Assembly (NCBI GenBank): GCA_009767595.1
Contig: VSDK01009463.1
Location: 66,188 to 130,187, forward strand
Direction: 5' to 3'
From: Symbiodinium kawagutii
Lineage: Eukaryota > Sar > Dinophyceae > Suessiales > Symbiodiniaceae
Length of the DNA stretch: 64,000 nucleotides
Below the pieces are notes generated by a model, which worked only from the letters and a program-made list of their open reading frames with translations, did no database searches and was not told the DNA's origin. The translations under genes were made by a program, and so were the position numbers. Position 1 is the stretch's first letter. Each line of letters opens with the position of its first letter. Below, one piece after another: positions 44,691-54,645 of this stretch.

Positions 44691-44951
44691 AGATGGCGAA
44701 AGCGGTCATTCTGTAGCTGTTGCTGCCCTTGTTGTTGGTGTGTGTGCCAGAGATTAGGTCACTGTTCTGGAGCCAAAACATCTGTGACCCACGTTTTCTA
44801 GTTGTTAAGAAGCTTGATGAGCCAAGCATCGCCAAACTCTCAAAATGTGGACTCATGACAAGAAAAAATTACAATCCCAAGCATTGCCAAACCATCAGTG
44901 TGGACTCATGACAAGAAACAAATACAATCCCACCACCAACAGCTGGTGTAC

Positions 44952-45008
44952 CACTCATGAGCCCTGACACGGCGGCTGCTTGTCGTTCGGCGGCCTCAAC
45001 CTCCGCAC
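44952..45008 (-). CDS. Exon AEVEAAERQAAAVSGLMS
   Basis: After CCAGCAG|GT the frame gives AEVEAAERQAAAVSGLMS to a GT donor (AGTG|GTACAC). Paralogue of 20654-20718, which has an 11-nt difference in the 5' half. Confidence 0.5.
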
Positions 45009-45110
45009 CTGCTGGCAACTGAGCCACAGGCTCATGCCTCGGCCATGCGACCGGGCACTGGATCATGGCTGCCCAACGAATACCATGCCATGGTGATTGA
45101 TGATCCTCAA

Positions 45111-45219
45111 CATGGTGGTTTCTCAAAATGGTGGTACCCCAAAAATGGTTGGTTTATTACTATAAATGGCCACTAATGGATGTTTTGGGGGTACCCCTAT
45201 TTTGAGAAACACCCACATG
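45111..45219. mobile_element. Family 1 element, first of adjacent pair
   Basis: CATGGTGGTTTCTCAAAATG..TTTTGAGAAACACCCACAT, abutting the next copy. Confidence 0.8.
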
Positions 45220-45321
45220 GTGGTTTCTCAAGTCATAGGGGACCCCCCAAGTCATCCTTTATTGACCATTTCTAGTCATCAACCAACCATTTTATGGGAT
45301 CCCCTATTCTGAGAAACCATC
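45219..45321. mobile_element. Family 1 element, second of adjacent pair
   Basis: ATGGTGGTTTCTCAAGTCAT..TTCTGAGAAACCATC, immediately after the preceding copy. Confidence 0.8.
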
Positions 45322-45414
45322 TCATCACATGGATGGTCAAACAAAATCCACTATCTGTAAAGCTGCAGGGCCAAACGATGGCAGATCCCCTGACCAAACC
45401 ATTCTACTTGGCAT

Positions 45415-45531
45415 ATGGCTATGGGTCAATATTAACCAACAATACTGGGAGATAGTAACCAACCAAATCATAGGGAAAACAATGGCTAATGATAGGGGAA
45501 CCAGGGGTACGGGATTTTGACCCACTGCCAT
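45415..45531 (-). mobile_element. Family 2 element, inverted
   Basis: ATGGCTATGGGTCAATATT..GATTTTGACCCACTGCCAT. Confidence 0.78.
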
Positions 45532-45637
45532 ATCCCCTATGATTGCTTCATATCCCCTTGTGGACCCAGCTGTTCATTGGACGATCATCACGGACCTGGT
45601 CCTGGCTCCACCGCTGGCGTCGGAGCGTCCCAGGTAC

Positions 45638-45724
45638 TGCTTTCCAACGACCAACTCCATGGTAGCTTCGTATCCCTGGGTGGTCTTGTCATGAACGGTG
45701 GAAAGGCACGTGGCAAAACCTTGC
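45638..45724 (-). CDS. Exon QGFATCLSTVHDKTT, copy 2
   Basis: Between TCGCCCAG|G and AAGCA|GTACCTGG the frame reads QGFATCLSTVHDKTTQGY then EATMELVVGKQ. Paralogue of 21024-21083, which lacks 27 nt in the middle. Splice junction sequences are conserved between the two. Confidence 0.62.
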
Positions 45725-45764
45725 CTGGGCGACAGGTCAACCCCATGGGAATGTTGCGACCCAA

Positions 45765-45893
45765 TGTGGGTTCTATAAATTGGGAACCCCCAAAAAAATT
45801 GATGATTTAAATCATCATTGAAAGTGATCAATTGAATTGAAAATCATTGATATTCCATGATTTGGGGGTACCCCCATTGTAAGAAACCACCGC
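45765..45893. mobile_element. Family 1-like half-element
   Basis: GGGAACCCCCAAAAA..CATGATTTGGGGGTACC..AAGAAACCACC. Confidence 0.6.
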
Positions 45894-46188
45894 ATATTTG
45901 CTGCATATTTTGCGGTGACTTGGCCCATATCTCTTTTCCCGTTCTTGGTTCCGGGGCCAACTCGGTGACATCCCCGTCTACTGATGAATTTGTCATGGAT
46001 TTGCTAGCTTCCCATTACAACCCATGATCCGGAACCACAAACAAATCGGAATTTAAAAAAGATCTGCACACACCACCCAGATCTACCCAGATTGGCATGA
46101 TCTCTTAGATTTGTTAGCTAACAAATAATGACACACCCACCCACCAAATGTCGTGTATCACGGCTACCACCCCAGCATTTCATTTCGC

Positions 46189-46223
46189 TTGCCCGACCCG
46201 AACGCCTTGTGGCCCCACAGGCC
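46189..46223 (-). CDS. Possible micro-exon
   Basis: Short GC-rich segment between ATCCCAG|GG and GGCAA|GC. Frames read GPVGPQGVRVGQ or LWGHKAFGSGK; neither can be preferred. Confidence 0.28.
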
Positions 46224-46330
46224 CTGGGATGTCATACCATAGGTAGGTAACCCCAAGTGAATCACAGGTAACCCCAAGTGAATCACAGCTAGAAGTGTTT
46301 TCTAAAGGGTTAGTAACCACCATCAACCAA

Positions 46331-46453
46331 TGGGTGTTTCTGAAAATGAGGGTACCCCGCAATCATCCAATATTCACCATTCATAGTAATAGAATGTAAT
46401 AAAACCATATAAAACCATTTGATTCTTGAGGTACCCCCTTTTAAGAAACTGCC
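46331..46453. mobile_element. Family 1 element
   Basis: GGTGTTTCTGAAAATGAGGG..CAATCATCC..TTTTAAGAAACTGCC. Confidence 0.7.
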
Positions 46454-46479
46454 GATAAGGAAGGCTTGTCAGCCATCGC

Positions 46480-46566
46480 TTGAGTAGCCGCCGGCGACGC
46501 GGACGTATGAAACATCTATTTCTGCCGGGATACCGAGAGTGTGACCAACCATGAACTGAAAGATCT
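46480..46566 (-). CDS. Exon IFQFMVGHTLGIPAEI, copy 2
   Basis: After TCTCACAG|AG the frame gives IFQFMVGHTLGIPAEIDVSY and VRVAGGYSS, ending TCAA|GC. Paralogue of 21521-21579 in its 5' half only. Confidence 0.5.
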
Positions 46567-46675
46567 CTGTGAGATCGAAAGTTTTTGGCCCTTACACTTA
46601 CGACTGCATCCCATGCAAGGTACATGTGCAAATACATGCCTCTAGTTACTTAGTGCGTACATTATATTATATATA

Positions 46676-46756
46676 TAGAGAGAGATAAATAGATAAATAG
46701 ATAGATAGATAAATAGATAGACAGATAGATAAATAGATAAATAGATAAATAGATAA

Positions 46757-46815
<59 letters not shown>

Positions 46816-46835
46816 GATAAATAAATAGATAGATC
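46676..46835. repeat. GATA microsatellite
   Basis: ATAGATAGATAA repeats over 150 bp. Confidence 0.95.
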
Positions 46836-46979
46836 TTTTAATATATATATATATGTATATACACACCCAATTATGAGAACTTCTACCTTAATATACCTTG
46901 ATATACCTTGATATACCTTGGATGGTCCTTTTGGATGGTGCCCCCAGCGCCACCAAGATCAGCTGCAAAAGCACTCGTT

Positions 46980-47073
46980 TAACAGGGGACCCCCAAAATG
47001 GATAGTTTATTGCTAGCATAAATGGTTAAACAAGGATGATTTGGGATTAGCTCCATTTTGTGAAACCACCATA
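46980..47073. mobile_element. Family 1 right part
   Basis: GGGGACCCCCAAAATGG..GGATGATTTGGG..TTGTGAAACCACCAT. Confidence 0.6.
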
Positions 47074-47453
47074 TTAACCATGACCAATCAATTAAGCAGA
47101 ATTACCTTGCAATTGTTGAGCTTAATTAGTCAATACTGGATGACGATAACAATCTCTAAGGCTAAGAAATCAGTATCGCCAATCATTATCAACGATGATC
47201 AACCAATTATCGTGGTGAAAAATTCAACTAGATTAGAATCAGCCCTTCTCAATAGCTGTAAAACACCAGTAAAACCATTATCACATGTTGAATCTAGTGT
47301 GTTCAACCACTTTTTATCTGTTCAACCAATCATAATCTGTTCAACCAATCATAATCAACCATGTATGTAAAAAAATGAATTTACTGTATATTTGGAAAAA
47401 AAGTGAACCAATCATTTTCCAGCAGTGTCAACATCTTTCATTTCGTTGCAGGC

Positions 47454-47569
47454 CTTCGACGTTGCTTTCCAAGGTGCTGGAGTTGCTCCGACCAGCTGGA
47501 GGTTGTGGTCGGAGCAGTGGAGGAACCTGCCATGTACTCCTCAGCGCTGACCGTGGCGATAGCAGGATG
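47454..47569 (-). CDS. Exon HPAIATVSAEEYMAGSSTAP
   Basis: Between CCCCCAAG|CAT and CGAAG|GC the frame reads HPAIATVSAEEYMAGSSTAP then TTTSSWSEQLQHLGKQRR. Good coding signal; Ser/Thr-rich linker followed by a helix. Confidence 0.55.
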
Positions 47570-47741
47570 CTTGGGGGAACACACAGTGGTTGATAGTGCT
47601 AGTGATTGATGAATATGGTTAAATGTCAATAGTGGTTGATAAATGGTGGTTTCTCGAAAAAATGGTGTAACCAACAGAACCATACTGGTTGAGAATGGTT
47701 GATAATAGGGCAATAGGGGATAGTAAGCAACAAAAACATGG

Positions 47742-47850
47742 CTGGTGTTTTTCAAGCCAGCTTGGGGACCTCACTTAAATGGATGGTTTATTACTATAAA
47801 TGGTTAATAAACTGCATGATTTAGGGGTACCCATATTTTGAGAAACCACC
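47742..47850. mobile_element. Family 1 element
   Basis: GGTGTTTTTCAAGCC..TGCATGATTTAGGGGTACC..TTTGAGAAACCACCA. Confidence 0.72.
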
Positions 47851-48107
47851 AAATATTATAATATATATATAATATGTGTATGATATGATGTATGTACCTT
47901 TATACGCATCTTTGAAATAAACATGATAATGCACAAATGATTCAGAACTACAAATAAATGATTGACATAAATGATTCAGAACTAAGAGGGTATTTGACAT
48001 AACTAAAAATAAATGATTGACATAAATGATTCAGAACTAAAAATTAATGATTGACATCTCTTTATGAAACATGATAATGCATAAATGGTTCATAACCAAA
48101 TAAATAC

Positions 48108-48180
48108 TTGGTGGCTTATAGATCCCTTGCTAAAAATATATTTTAGTGGTTCCTAACCTAAGTGGGTATAAGCCATCCAG
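48108..48180. mobile_element. Inverted-repeat element family 4, shorter copy
   Basis: TTGGTGGCTTATAGATCCC..GGGTATAAGCCATCCAG, about 40 bp shorter in the middle. Confidence 0.65.
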
Positions 48181-48250
48181 AATATTTACCATCAATGGCA
48201 GTTTCTACCTTCATGTAGTCCTCTTACCCATCAACCGTCGTTAAACCTAC

Positions 48251-48336
48251 CAGCTCCAGAACCACCTCCCAGTCCTTCGCGGCAGCATATCCCGAGCTGG
48301 TCTTCTGGCTCACCGTGTTCACGCCCTGGTTCAAGC
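48251..48336 (-). CDS. Exon LNQGVNTVSQKTSSGYAA
   Basis: Between AGTCCCCAG|GC and GAGCTG|GTAGGT the frame reads LNQGVNTVSQKTSSGYAA then AKDWEVVLEL. The QGxNTVSQKT core recurs at 53352-53436. A family 4 element lies about 70 nt downstream in the intron. Confidence 0.62.
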
Positions 48337-48741
48337 CTGGGGACTGAGCGCTGTCTCTTAAGCAATGATTTAAAAATTCTGATCTCTCTCTATATATATA
48401 TATATATATGTAAAAATAATAAACTGTATAAATAAAGATATACGTACAATACATATTTATATAGACATATTTAAATATATAAATATATATATATTTATTT
48501 AAATATATCTGTATATATATTTTTTTCAATATGTAAAAAATATAATAATATAATATCATGTATATGTAAATATTTGTAAATATTTGTGGGGTTGTTTCAT
48601 TTAGTGTCTGATAGTGGTTGTTTAATAGCGGTTATTAGTGGCTTTTTTTTTTTTTTGGGTTCCACTTCATTGGTGGGGATTTATATGGTTTTAGACAGGA
48701 TTATAGTGGTTAATAGGGGATGACAACCAACCAGAAAACCA

Positions 48742-48853
48742 ACATGGGTGTTTCTCAAGCCATAGGGGACCCCTAAGTCATGCAGTTTGAGATTCATTTA
48801 TAGTAATAAGCCAACCATTTTATTGTACCCTCATTTCAAGAACCCCCCATATG
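48742..48853. mobile_element. Family 1 element, first of adjacent pair
   Basis: CATGGGTGTTTCTCAAGCCA..TTTCAAGAACCCCCCAT. Confidence 0.75.
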
Positions 48854-48962
48854 GCGGTTTCTTAGGCCATAGGAAACCTCAAAAAGTGGCTGGTTTATTA
48901 CTGAGAATGATTGAACGAGGATGATTTGGGGGCGCCACTATGACGTGAGAAACATCGATATG
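48853..48962. mobile_element. Family 1 element, second of adjacent pair
   Basis: ATGGCGGTTTCTTAGGCCAT..GACGTGAGAAACATCGAT; abuts the previous copy. Confidence 0.65.
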
Positions 48963-49232
48963 GGATTGTCCAGCTACGTAGTTATGCCCTATTCTTGGAC
49001 AAACCCAAATAAACAATAGACCAAAATGAAATACTATGGTTATAAATGGGAATATTAACAATATTAACACAAAATCATGGCAATATAATATGGTTATGAA
49101 TGAAATATCATTGTTCGATATGGGAAAAATACCTCAATGGTCAATTAGAAAGCATTGATGGCATCATTACCTATTAGCATTACCTGTGTCAGCCAGCAGA
49201 AACCCCCGATGATGGGAAAAGCATTGGTGACA

Positions 49233-49341
49233 TGTGGTGGTTTCTCAAAATAGGGGCACCCCCAAATCATGCAGTTTATCAACCATTTATAGTAAAAGCC
49301 AACCATTTTGGGGGTTCCCTATTTTGAGAAATCCGCGATAT
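49233..49341. mobile_element. Family 1 element
   Basis: ATGTGGTGGTTTCTCAAAAT..CAAATCATGC..ATTTTGAGAAATCCGC. Confidence 0.8.
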
Positions 49342-49901
49342 CAGTTAATACAGATCTCTCACTATCTCAATGCCCTATTTAGGAGCAGTTTTGATGTGGC
49401 CTAGCAGCACGCGCTCCGCTCTGTAGGTCTATCAGCGATCATGATTCATCCTCACATGGAGCCGTCAGAAATGGTGTGGCTACCACTGTCAGTTGGTGTT
49501 TTCTTCACAAAGAAAACAATCTTTTATGAGTCCATGTTTTATAAGTATCGTCACATTTGGGAGCTAGTTCTTCAATTGCCCAGCTTGGTCACGCGTCTTG
49601 TGTTGAGGCAAATATTGAGCAAAACAAGTTTGTACATGTAGTAACACATACACATCATGTTGTATCATGTCGAGGCCTCCGAACTTGGTGTCACCACGAA
49701 TGGCCTTTCCTTGGATGCTAAGGGAATATGTCATCGCTTTTGCAGAAGGCAAATTGAGACTGGTGCTCTCCAAGAATTGAATTGGCTTCCCCATTCAGAA
49801 ATACCATGCTGGGAAAGTTTGGGGCTTCAACCATGGCTATCATCAGAGCTTAAGCACTTTCAAAGTTGGGATATTGCGCTGTGTTGCTGGCTATCACCAA
49901 A

Positions 49902-49988
49902 CATGTGGTGGTTTCTCAACATTGAATGTCAATGGTCGATAAACTGGATGATTTGAGGTGTTCCTTTTGACTTGAAAAAGCACCATAT
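49902..49988. mobile_element. Family 1 element, degenerate
   Basis: ATGTGGTGGTTTCTCAACAT..GGATGATTTGAGG..GACTTGAAAAAGCACCAT. Confidence 0.6.
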
Positions 49989-50153
49989 AGTCGTTCTTGA
50001 ATCATCATTGTTGCTTCTTATCCCTCCAATTGACCGTTTGAATCCCCTATAAAACGATAGTTTTGGTCAATACCCATTATATTCATTTAAATTTATATCC
50101 CCCTACTAAGTCACTAGATCCCCTATAAATGGCCCAATCAACCGGATGACCAC

Positions 50154-50218
50154 TCAGGAGAAACGTCCCCTCCCGGTCGGTCTCGTTCACCCGGACCGAG
50201 GTGCTGTCCGTCAAGGTC
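50154..50218 (-). CDS. Exon TLTDSTSVRVNETDREGTFL
   Basis: Between GCTGCTCAG|G and CTGA|GTGGTC the frame gives TLTDSTSVRVNETDREGTFL. Beta-strand-like pattern, unlike the helical neighbours. No family recognised. Confidence 0.55.
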
Positions 50219-50280
50219 CTGAGCAGCGCCAGTCATTGGTGGTGAAGCCAGGAACGGATGCCAGGACCGGAGGTGGGTTT

Positions 50281-50445
50281 AGTGGTCTCTTGGTGGTTTC
50301 ATTAGTTTCATTGGGGTTTTCATTGGATGATTAAGCCATTCATGGGAAACATTGGTGGTTTCATTGGTAGTTTCATTGGAAGCCATTGGTGGTTTCATTG
50401 GGGGTTTAATTGGGGGTTTCATTGGTGGTTTCATTGGTGGTTTCC
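50281..50445. repeat. TTGGTGGTTTCA tandem repeat
   Basis: About ten imperfect copies of a 12-15 bp unit right next to the 50154 exon on its upstream side. Confidence 0.8.
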
Positions 50446-50526
50446 TAGCCCAAAATTCTTGGTTGAAAATCACGAATGATTTAGAAATGGATGATTTGGG
50501 GGCTTCCCTATTTTGAGAAACACCCG
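50446..50526. mobile_element. Family 1 right part
   Basis: GGATGATTTGGGGGCTTCCC..TTGAGAAACACCC. Confidence 0.65.
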
Positions 50527-51349
50527 TTGAGCTCGTGCGAACTGACAGCCACTTCATAGGTTTCAAACCCCATCTTCGAACAAGCAATGGGTGGGTTTGA
50601 TTTTGATTATTCTCTGATGCTAGCAGTCAGCCGGTAAAGCACGGCTTTCAACACCGGAAATAACCGCTATCAATGCATCACAATGTGTCAATGATCACCC
50701 TCGGTGAAGCCAATTAGTAAGTTTAATTTCTGAAAGGTGGTATGAATTGGAATAAAGATAATAAAGCAAATTAATGCAAATTGGTATGGATTGGATTGGT
50801 ACATCAATTGTCTTGTACATGTCCACACCAAACCAACAATGGTGTTGCTACTTTTGTCTGATGTCACTGATGTCACATGCAGCTTCTGGGTTGGATATGG
50901 TTGGATTGTTGGGAAGGTTACTGGAGCTATTATCAACATATCCAACAACCAGTAACTGTTTGTTAATATCAACTCCAGTAACTGTTGGAGTATCAACCCA
51001 TAGAGTTAGTATCAAACTGTTTTTTTGTTTGTTACTGTTTGTGTGACATGACCCACAGTCTCAGCATCTTTGGAGGCTGAGCTGTTCTCAGGGCCATCCC
51101 AACAGCGAAATCAGAGGAGTCGGACTTGGTCACTGTTCCAACCAGCGAGAGGAATGAAGATCAAGCTTGGGAAGCGATCAAACAAAATGGATCAAAATGG
51201 AATGTGGCGGGTCTCAAAGCAAGCATCTACAGCAAGATTAAGCATGAATTTTCATCAAATATATGATCGAATCAACCGATCCACCATCAAATCACATCTA
51301 TGAGATCCTCACATCCATCAGGCCCTAACAACGCCATAACTCGTATGAC

Positions 51350-51471
51350 CTGCCCCAACGCTGCGTCCGAAAGCCAAGCCGCGTGGTCCAGCTGGGTCCC
51401 TCAGAGGAGCTGGCCATCATGTCCTTGGCAGCCTCGTAGCCTACCACGAAGCCGTGGATGCCATGCATGCG
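51350..51471 (-). CDS. Exon GFVVGYEAAKDMMASSSEG
   Basis: The frame MHGIHGFVVGYEAAKDMMAS then PSWTTRLGFRTQRWG ends GGCAG|GTCATA. The acceptor may be CCCAAG|CGC (start given) or TGGTAG|GC at about 51452. Confidence 0.55.
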
Positions 51472-51879
51472 CTTGGGATGTCATGGAGGATAGCCGGCCG
51501 TGGATATTTTTTGAGTCATTTGATCAGGCTACATGGATATACCATATATCATCAGGGGTACAGTACATGGATGTGTTGCACATGATGATTATATATAAGG
51601 ATATTTTTGCATGGTGACCACAAGGGTACATGGAGATACTCTTCCAGTTTCTTCCATGATTACACCATTTACTTAGACATATTCAGCATCAAACCATGTG
51701 ATGAAATCATTTCTGCATAAGTCAACTGATGTGTGGATGGTTTGTTGTTACTGCTTCATAATACGGATAATGGATACATATCAAAATTGAATTCTTCAGG
51801 GGCCTAATAATACCTGTCATCACAACAGGGACAATACTGTACGGATGACCAACAATCATGTAATAGTGGGGGTGGCTCA

Positions 51880-52095
51880 ACCAGAAACATCCTGACACGA
51901 GTAGCAAGGAACTACAGTGAATGTTGCATCCCTAATCAACACCAACAACATGGCGGGTGTGACTGCTAGCATGAAAAAACGTGTAACGAAAGTATCACCA
52001 AGAAAAGCATCATCTCCAAACAATATTCCAGAAAGGGTTGCAAGCAACAAAAAACATGCAAAACGGTCTATCGCCGATATAATAGTCGGAACAAA
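51880..52095 (-). CDS. Hydrophobic open frame, unrecognised
   Basis: An open frame with no ATG at its start reads FACFLLLATLSGILFG, then TRFFMLAVTPAMLLVLIRD, giving two likely membrane-type segments, and stops at 51880. The opposite strand is also open and Lys/Ser-rich, as expected of an antisense shadow. The block carries no recognised repeat element. It may be an exon or an inserted fragment. Confidence 0.3.
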
Positions 52096-52197
52096 CAAAA
52101 ACGGTCAAACAGGTTCTGTTTGGGGGGGGGACCGAATCTTTGCGACTGGACGGAGCAGAACCCTTCAACGTTCAACAAAAATGACAAGAGATAAGTG

Positions 52198-52312
52198 ACT
52201 GTGGGTCAAAACCCTGTACCCCTGGTTCCCCTATCATTAACCATTGTTTCCCTTATCATTGGTTGGTCATTATCCCCCATTATTGGTTGGTTAACTGCTT
52301 GACCCGTAGCCA
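52198..52312 (+). mobile_element. Family 2 element
   Basis: GACTGTGGGTCAAAACCC..GCTTGACCCGTAGCCAAG. Confidence 0.75.
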
Positions 52313-52427
52313 AGTGAGTACATGATGGACACAGTGATGCTTTTCATTGTCCTTTGTGGGGAGCTGATCGTTCGGAAGATACCACACAGAAAACAAAACC
52401 ATGCACTCAAATATAGACTACAGTTCT

Positions 52428-52544
52428 GGCTATGGGTCAATATTAACCATCAATAATGGCTTACTATGACCAACCAAATCATAGGGAAAACAGCCTGGTT
52501 AATGATGCGGGAACCAGGGGGACTAAGGGTGAACTGACCCACAG
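52428..52544 (-). mobile_element. Family 2 element, inverted
   Basis: TGGCTATGGGTCAATATT..GAACTGACCCACAGCC; opposite to the copy 120 bp away. Confidence 0.75.
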
Positions 52545-53014
52545 CCTTCTCTCAGAAACTCACCGCAACAAAAACAACCATTCACAAGCAAACCATGACA
52601 AACACCGACAGCACTCTCTCAGGAGAAAAACTTTAGACAAACGAGATGGTCCATCTAGGAAAAAGAGGTGCTACCATGCCCCGCAACCAGAATGCGGCCA
52701 AATGATGTCTTTGTTCAGTCTGAAACTCCCCAATATTTCAGGTCACATCTGTGAACATAGATGTCTGATAAACAATCAACCATTTGTGATCTTGCCCAAT
52801 AGTAGGGAAACCATTTGTGAACCAGTGTTGGTTCTTTGTTGATCTCCCAGCAACTCCAACCAATCACTGATTCGACAACAGATTGATCTACGACCATTAT
52901 AAACCCACTATTCGCCAACCAAATATTAGTATTGACTAATCTTGGTTGAGGTTATCGTATTGACGATGAATAACCATCATCACGAGGCTACCACCAACTA
53001 TCAATCATCCCCCT

Positions 53015-53060
53015 TTTGGGGGTTTCTCAAAATAGGGGACTCTCTAGTCTTCGAAGGCTA
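53015..53060. mobile_element. Family 1 left end only
   Basis: TTTGGGGGTTTCTCAAAATA followed by GGGGAC; no right end found. Confidence 0.5.
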
Positions 53061-53167
53061 ACAAACGCATAGCCCCTGCTCACAGCTAGTGTTCAGTAGC
53101 GGGGCCCCGACCCATTCGCACAGTTTCCCAATTTTTTGGCCATGCATGATATGAATGTTCTATCATA

Positions 53168-53283
53168 TGGCTGTGGGTCAAAACCCCGTACCCCTGGTTC
53201 CCCCACTATTAACCATCGTTTTTCCTAGTATTGTTGGTGGGAATCCCCCATTAGTTGGTTGATTAACATTGATCCATGGCCAT
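53168..53283 (+). mobile_element. Family 2 element
   Basis: TGGCTGTGGGTCAAAACCCC..CATTGATCCATGGCCAT, ending about 70 bp from the 53352 exon. Confidence 0.75.
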
Positions 53284-53351
53284 ATTACTATCCTCTACAG
53301 TCCCTTGAACGTGGCACATACCAACGTGGTGGCAGTGGTGGCACCATCCAC

Positions 53352-53436
53352 CCTCCCGGTCATCCTGGCGTCCCCCGTGGGCTGCGCCTTCCATGGTCTT
53401 CTGGCTGACCGTGTTGAAGCCCTGGTGCAGGCCATC
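53352..53436 (-). CDS. Exon DGLHQGFNTVSQKTMEGAA
   Basis: Between GCGCCAG|GAT and GAGG|GTGGAT the frame reads DGLHQGFNTVSQKTMEGAA then HGGRQDDRE. Paralogue of the 48251 exon: both carry QGxNTVSQKT. Confidence 0.6.
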
Positions 53437-53559
53437 CTGGCGCGGCGGTGCCGTGAGAGGCGACGTTCCACCGTTGTTTTTTCGAAGATTTTTGTGGCAT
53501 GTTGTTGTCCATAATAATGTATGCATGCACAAATCATTTAGATGTATTTCGATATGTAT

Positions 53560-53627
53560 GTGTATATATATATATATGAAAAATATACATATATACATAT
53601 ATATATATATTTATTTAAATATATTTG

Positions 53628-53661
<34 letters not shown>

Positions 53662-53665
53662 AATA
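53560..53665. repeat. AT-rich microsatellite
   Basis: TATATA and AAATAT tracts; a similar one at 48385-48550 lies next to the paralogous exon at 48251. Confidence 0.8.
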
Positions 53666-53916
53666 AATATCCAAATATATACACAGTATACAAATTCAAC
53701 CCCTCCCCCAATAATCAACACCCAGCCTGCAGGTGCCTCATGGAAACAAGGTCTCTTTTATGTGCACGCATGGGCTGCAAGACGGTGACAGTGGGCTGCA
53801 CATGTCCGGGCAAAGACACAGGGAATTTACAACCAACCAATGGTAAACTGGCTGCTTAATGGTTCAGAATAGGAGATAACAACCAACAAAAATGGGGGAT
53901 ATACCAGCTATATATG

Positions 53917-54027
53917 GCTATTGTTCAATATTAACCAACCAATAGTGGGGCTTAATTACCAACAACAATAGGGAAAACAATGGTTAATGATGGGGGAACA
54001 AGGGGTACACGGTTTTGACCCACAGCC
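53917..54027 (-). mobile_element. Family 2 element, inverted
   Basis: ATGGCTATTGTTCAATATT..GGTTTTGACCCACAGCC. Confidence 0.75.
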
Positions 54028-54328
54028 ACATCCTGTCTAAGACACAGGGACCCACAACTGAAGACAACTTGGACAATTCATAAGAACACGTTAGAATACA
54101 TGCGTTTTAGAGGAAGATTTTGAGCCGTTCCAAATAGATACGGTTGTAGATGTACTTGCATATATGTATACATGAGCATTTGCAAACACATCTATAAATC
54201 CACCAAAAATGGATGGTTTCTTTTATGGGTTTTCTCAAAAAATGGTGAATTGTCCATTGCCATGTTAGTTTGCCAGAGGGTATATTATGTATTCAAATAT
54301 GCTCATGTCTATACATGTACACAACTAT

Positions 54329-54434
54329 ATGGTTGTTTCTCAAGCCATAGGGGTACCCCAAAATCATCCATTACTAACTCTTTAATAAATCAGCCATGGC
54401 TTTGGGGCTCCCTATGGCTTGAGAAACCCCCTAA
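54329..54434. mobile_element. Family 1 element
   Basis: TATGGTTGTTTCTCAAGCCA..AAATCATCC..GGCTTGAGAAACCCCC. Confidence 0.8.
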
Positions 54435-54469
54435 CATAGCTGTTGCAGTTCCCGAAACGTCCCACGTTC

Positions 54470-54514
54470 GCCGGCCTTCACTTGATCCAACCAGGAAGTG
54501 GCAGAAGCTTGAGC
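54470..54514 (-). CDS. Exon TSWLDQVKAG, copy 2
   Basis: A 15-codon, phase 0/0 exon between CCCTGAG|GCT and GGC|GAACG reads AQASATSWLDQVKAG. Paralogue of 25507-25539, but with an alternative acceptor and a GA donor instead of GT. Confidence 0.5.
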
Positions 54515-54567
54515 CTCAGGGGGTGGCACTGCTACCTCGGTCGCGCTTCACAGGGCCGAAGCCCAGG

Positions 54568-54645
54568 GGGAACCCATGGGGAAGCCATGGGGAACCCGTG
54601 GGGAAGCCATGGGAAACCCGTGGAGAACCCGTGGGAAACCCGTGG
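54568..54645. repeat. 12-bp tandem repeat GGGAACCCGTGG
   Basis: Six or seven imperfect copies alternating with GGGAAGCCATGG. Confidence 0.88.

Larger units (their letters stand above)
43640..46630 (+). repeat. Segmental duplication, copy 2
   Basis: Direct copy of about 19130-21660, 24.5 kb away. It is longer mainly because of two head-to-tail family 1 elements (45111-45321) and a family 2 element (45415-45531) absent from copy 1. Confidence 0.85.
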
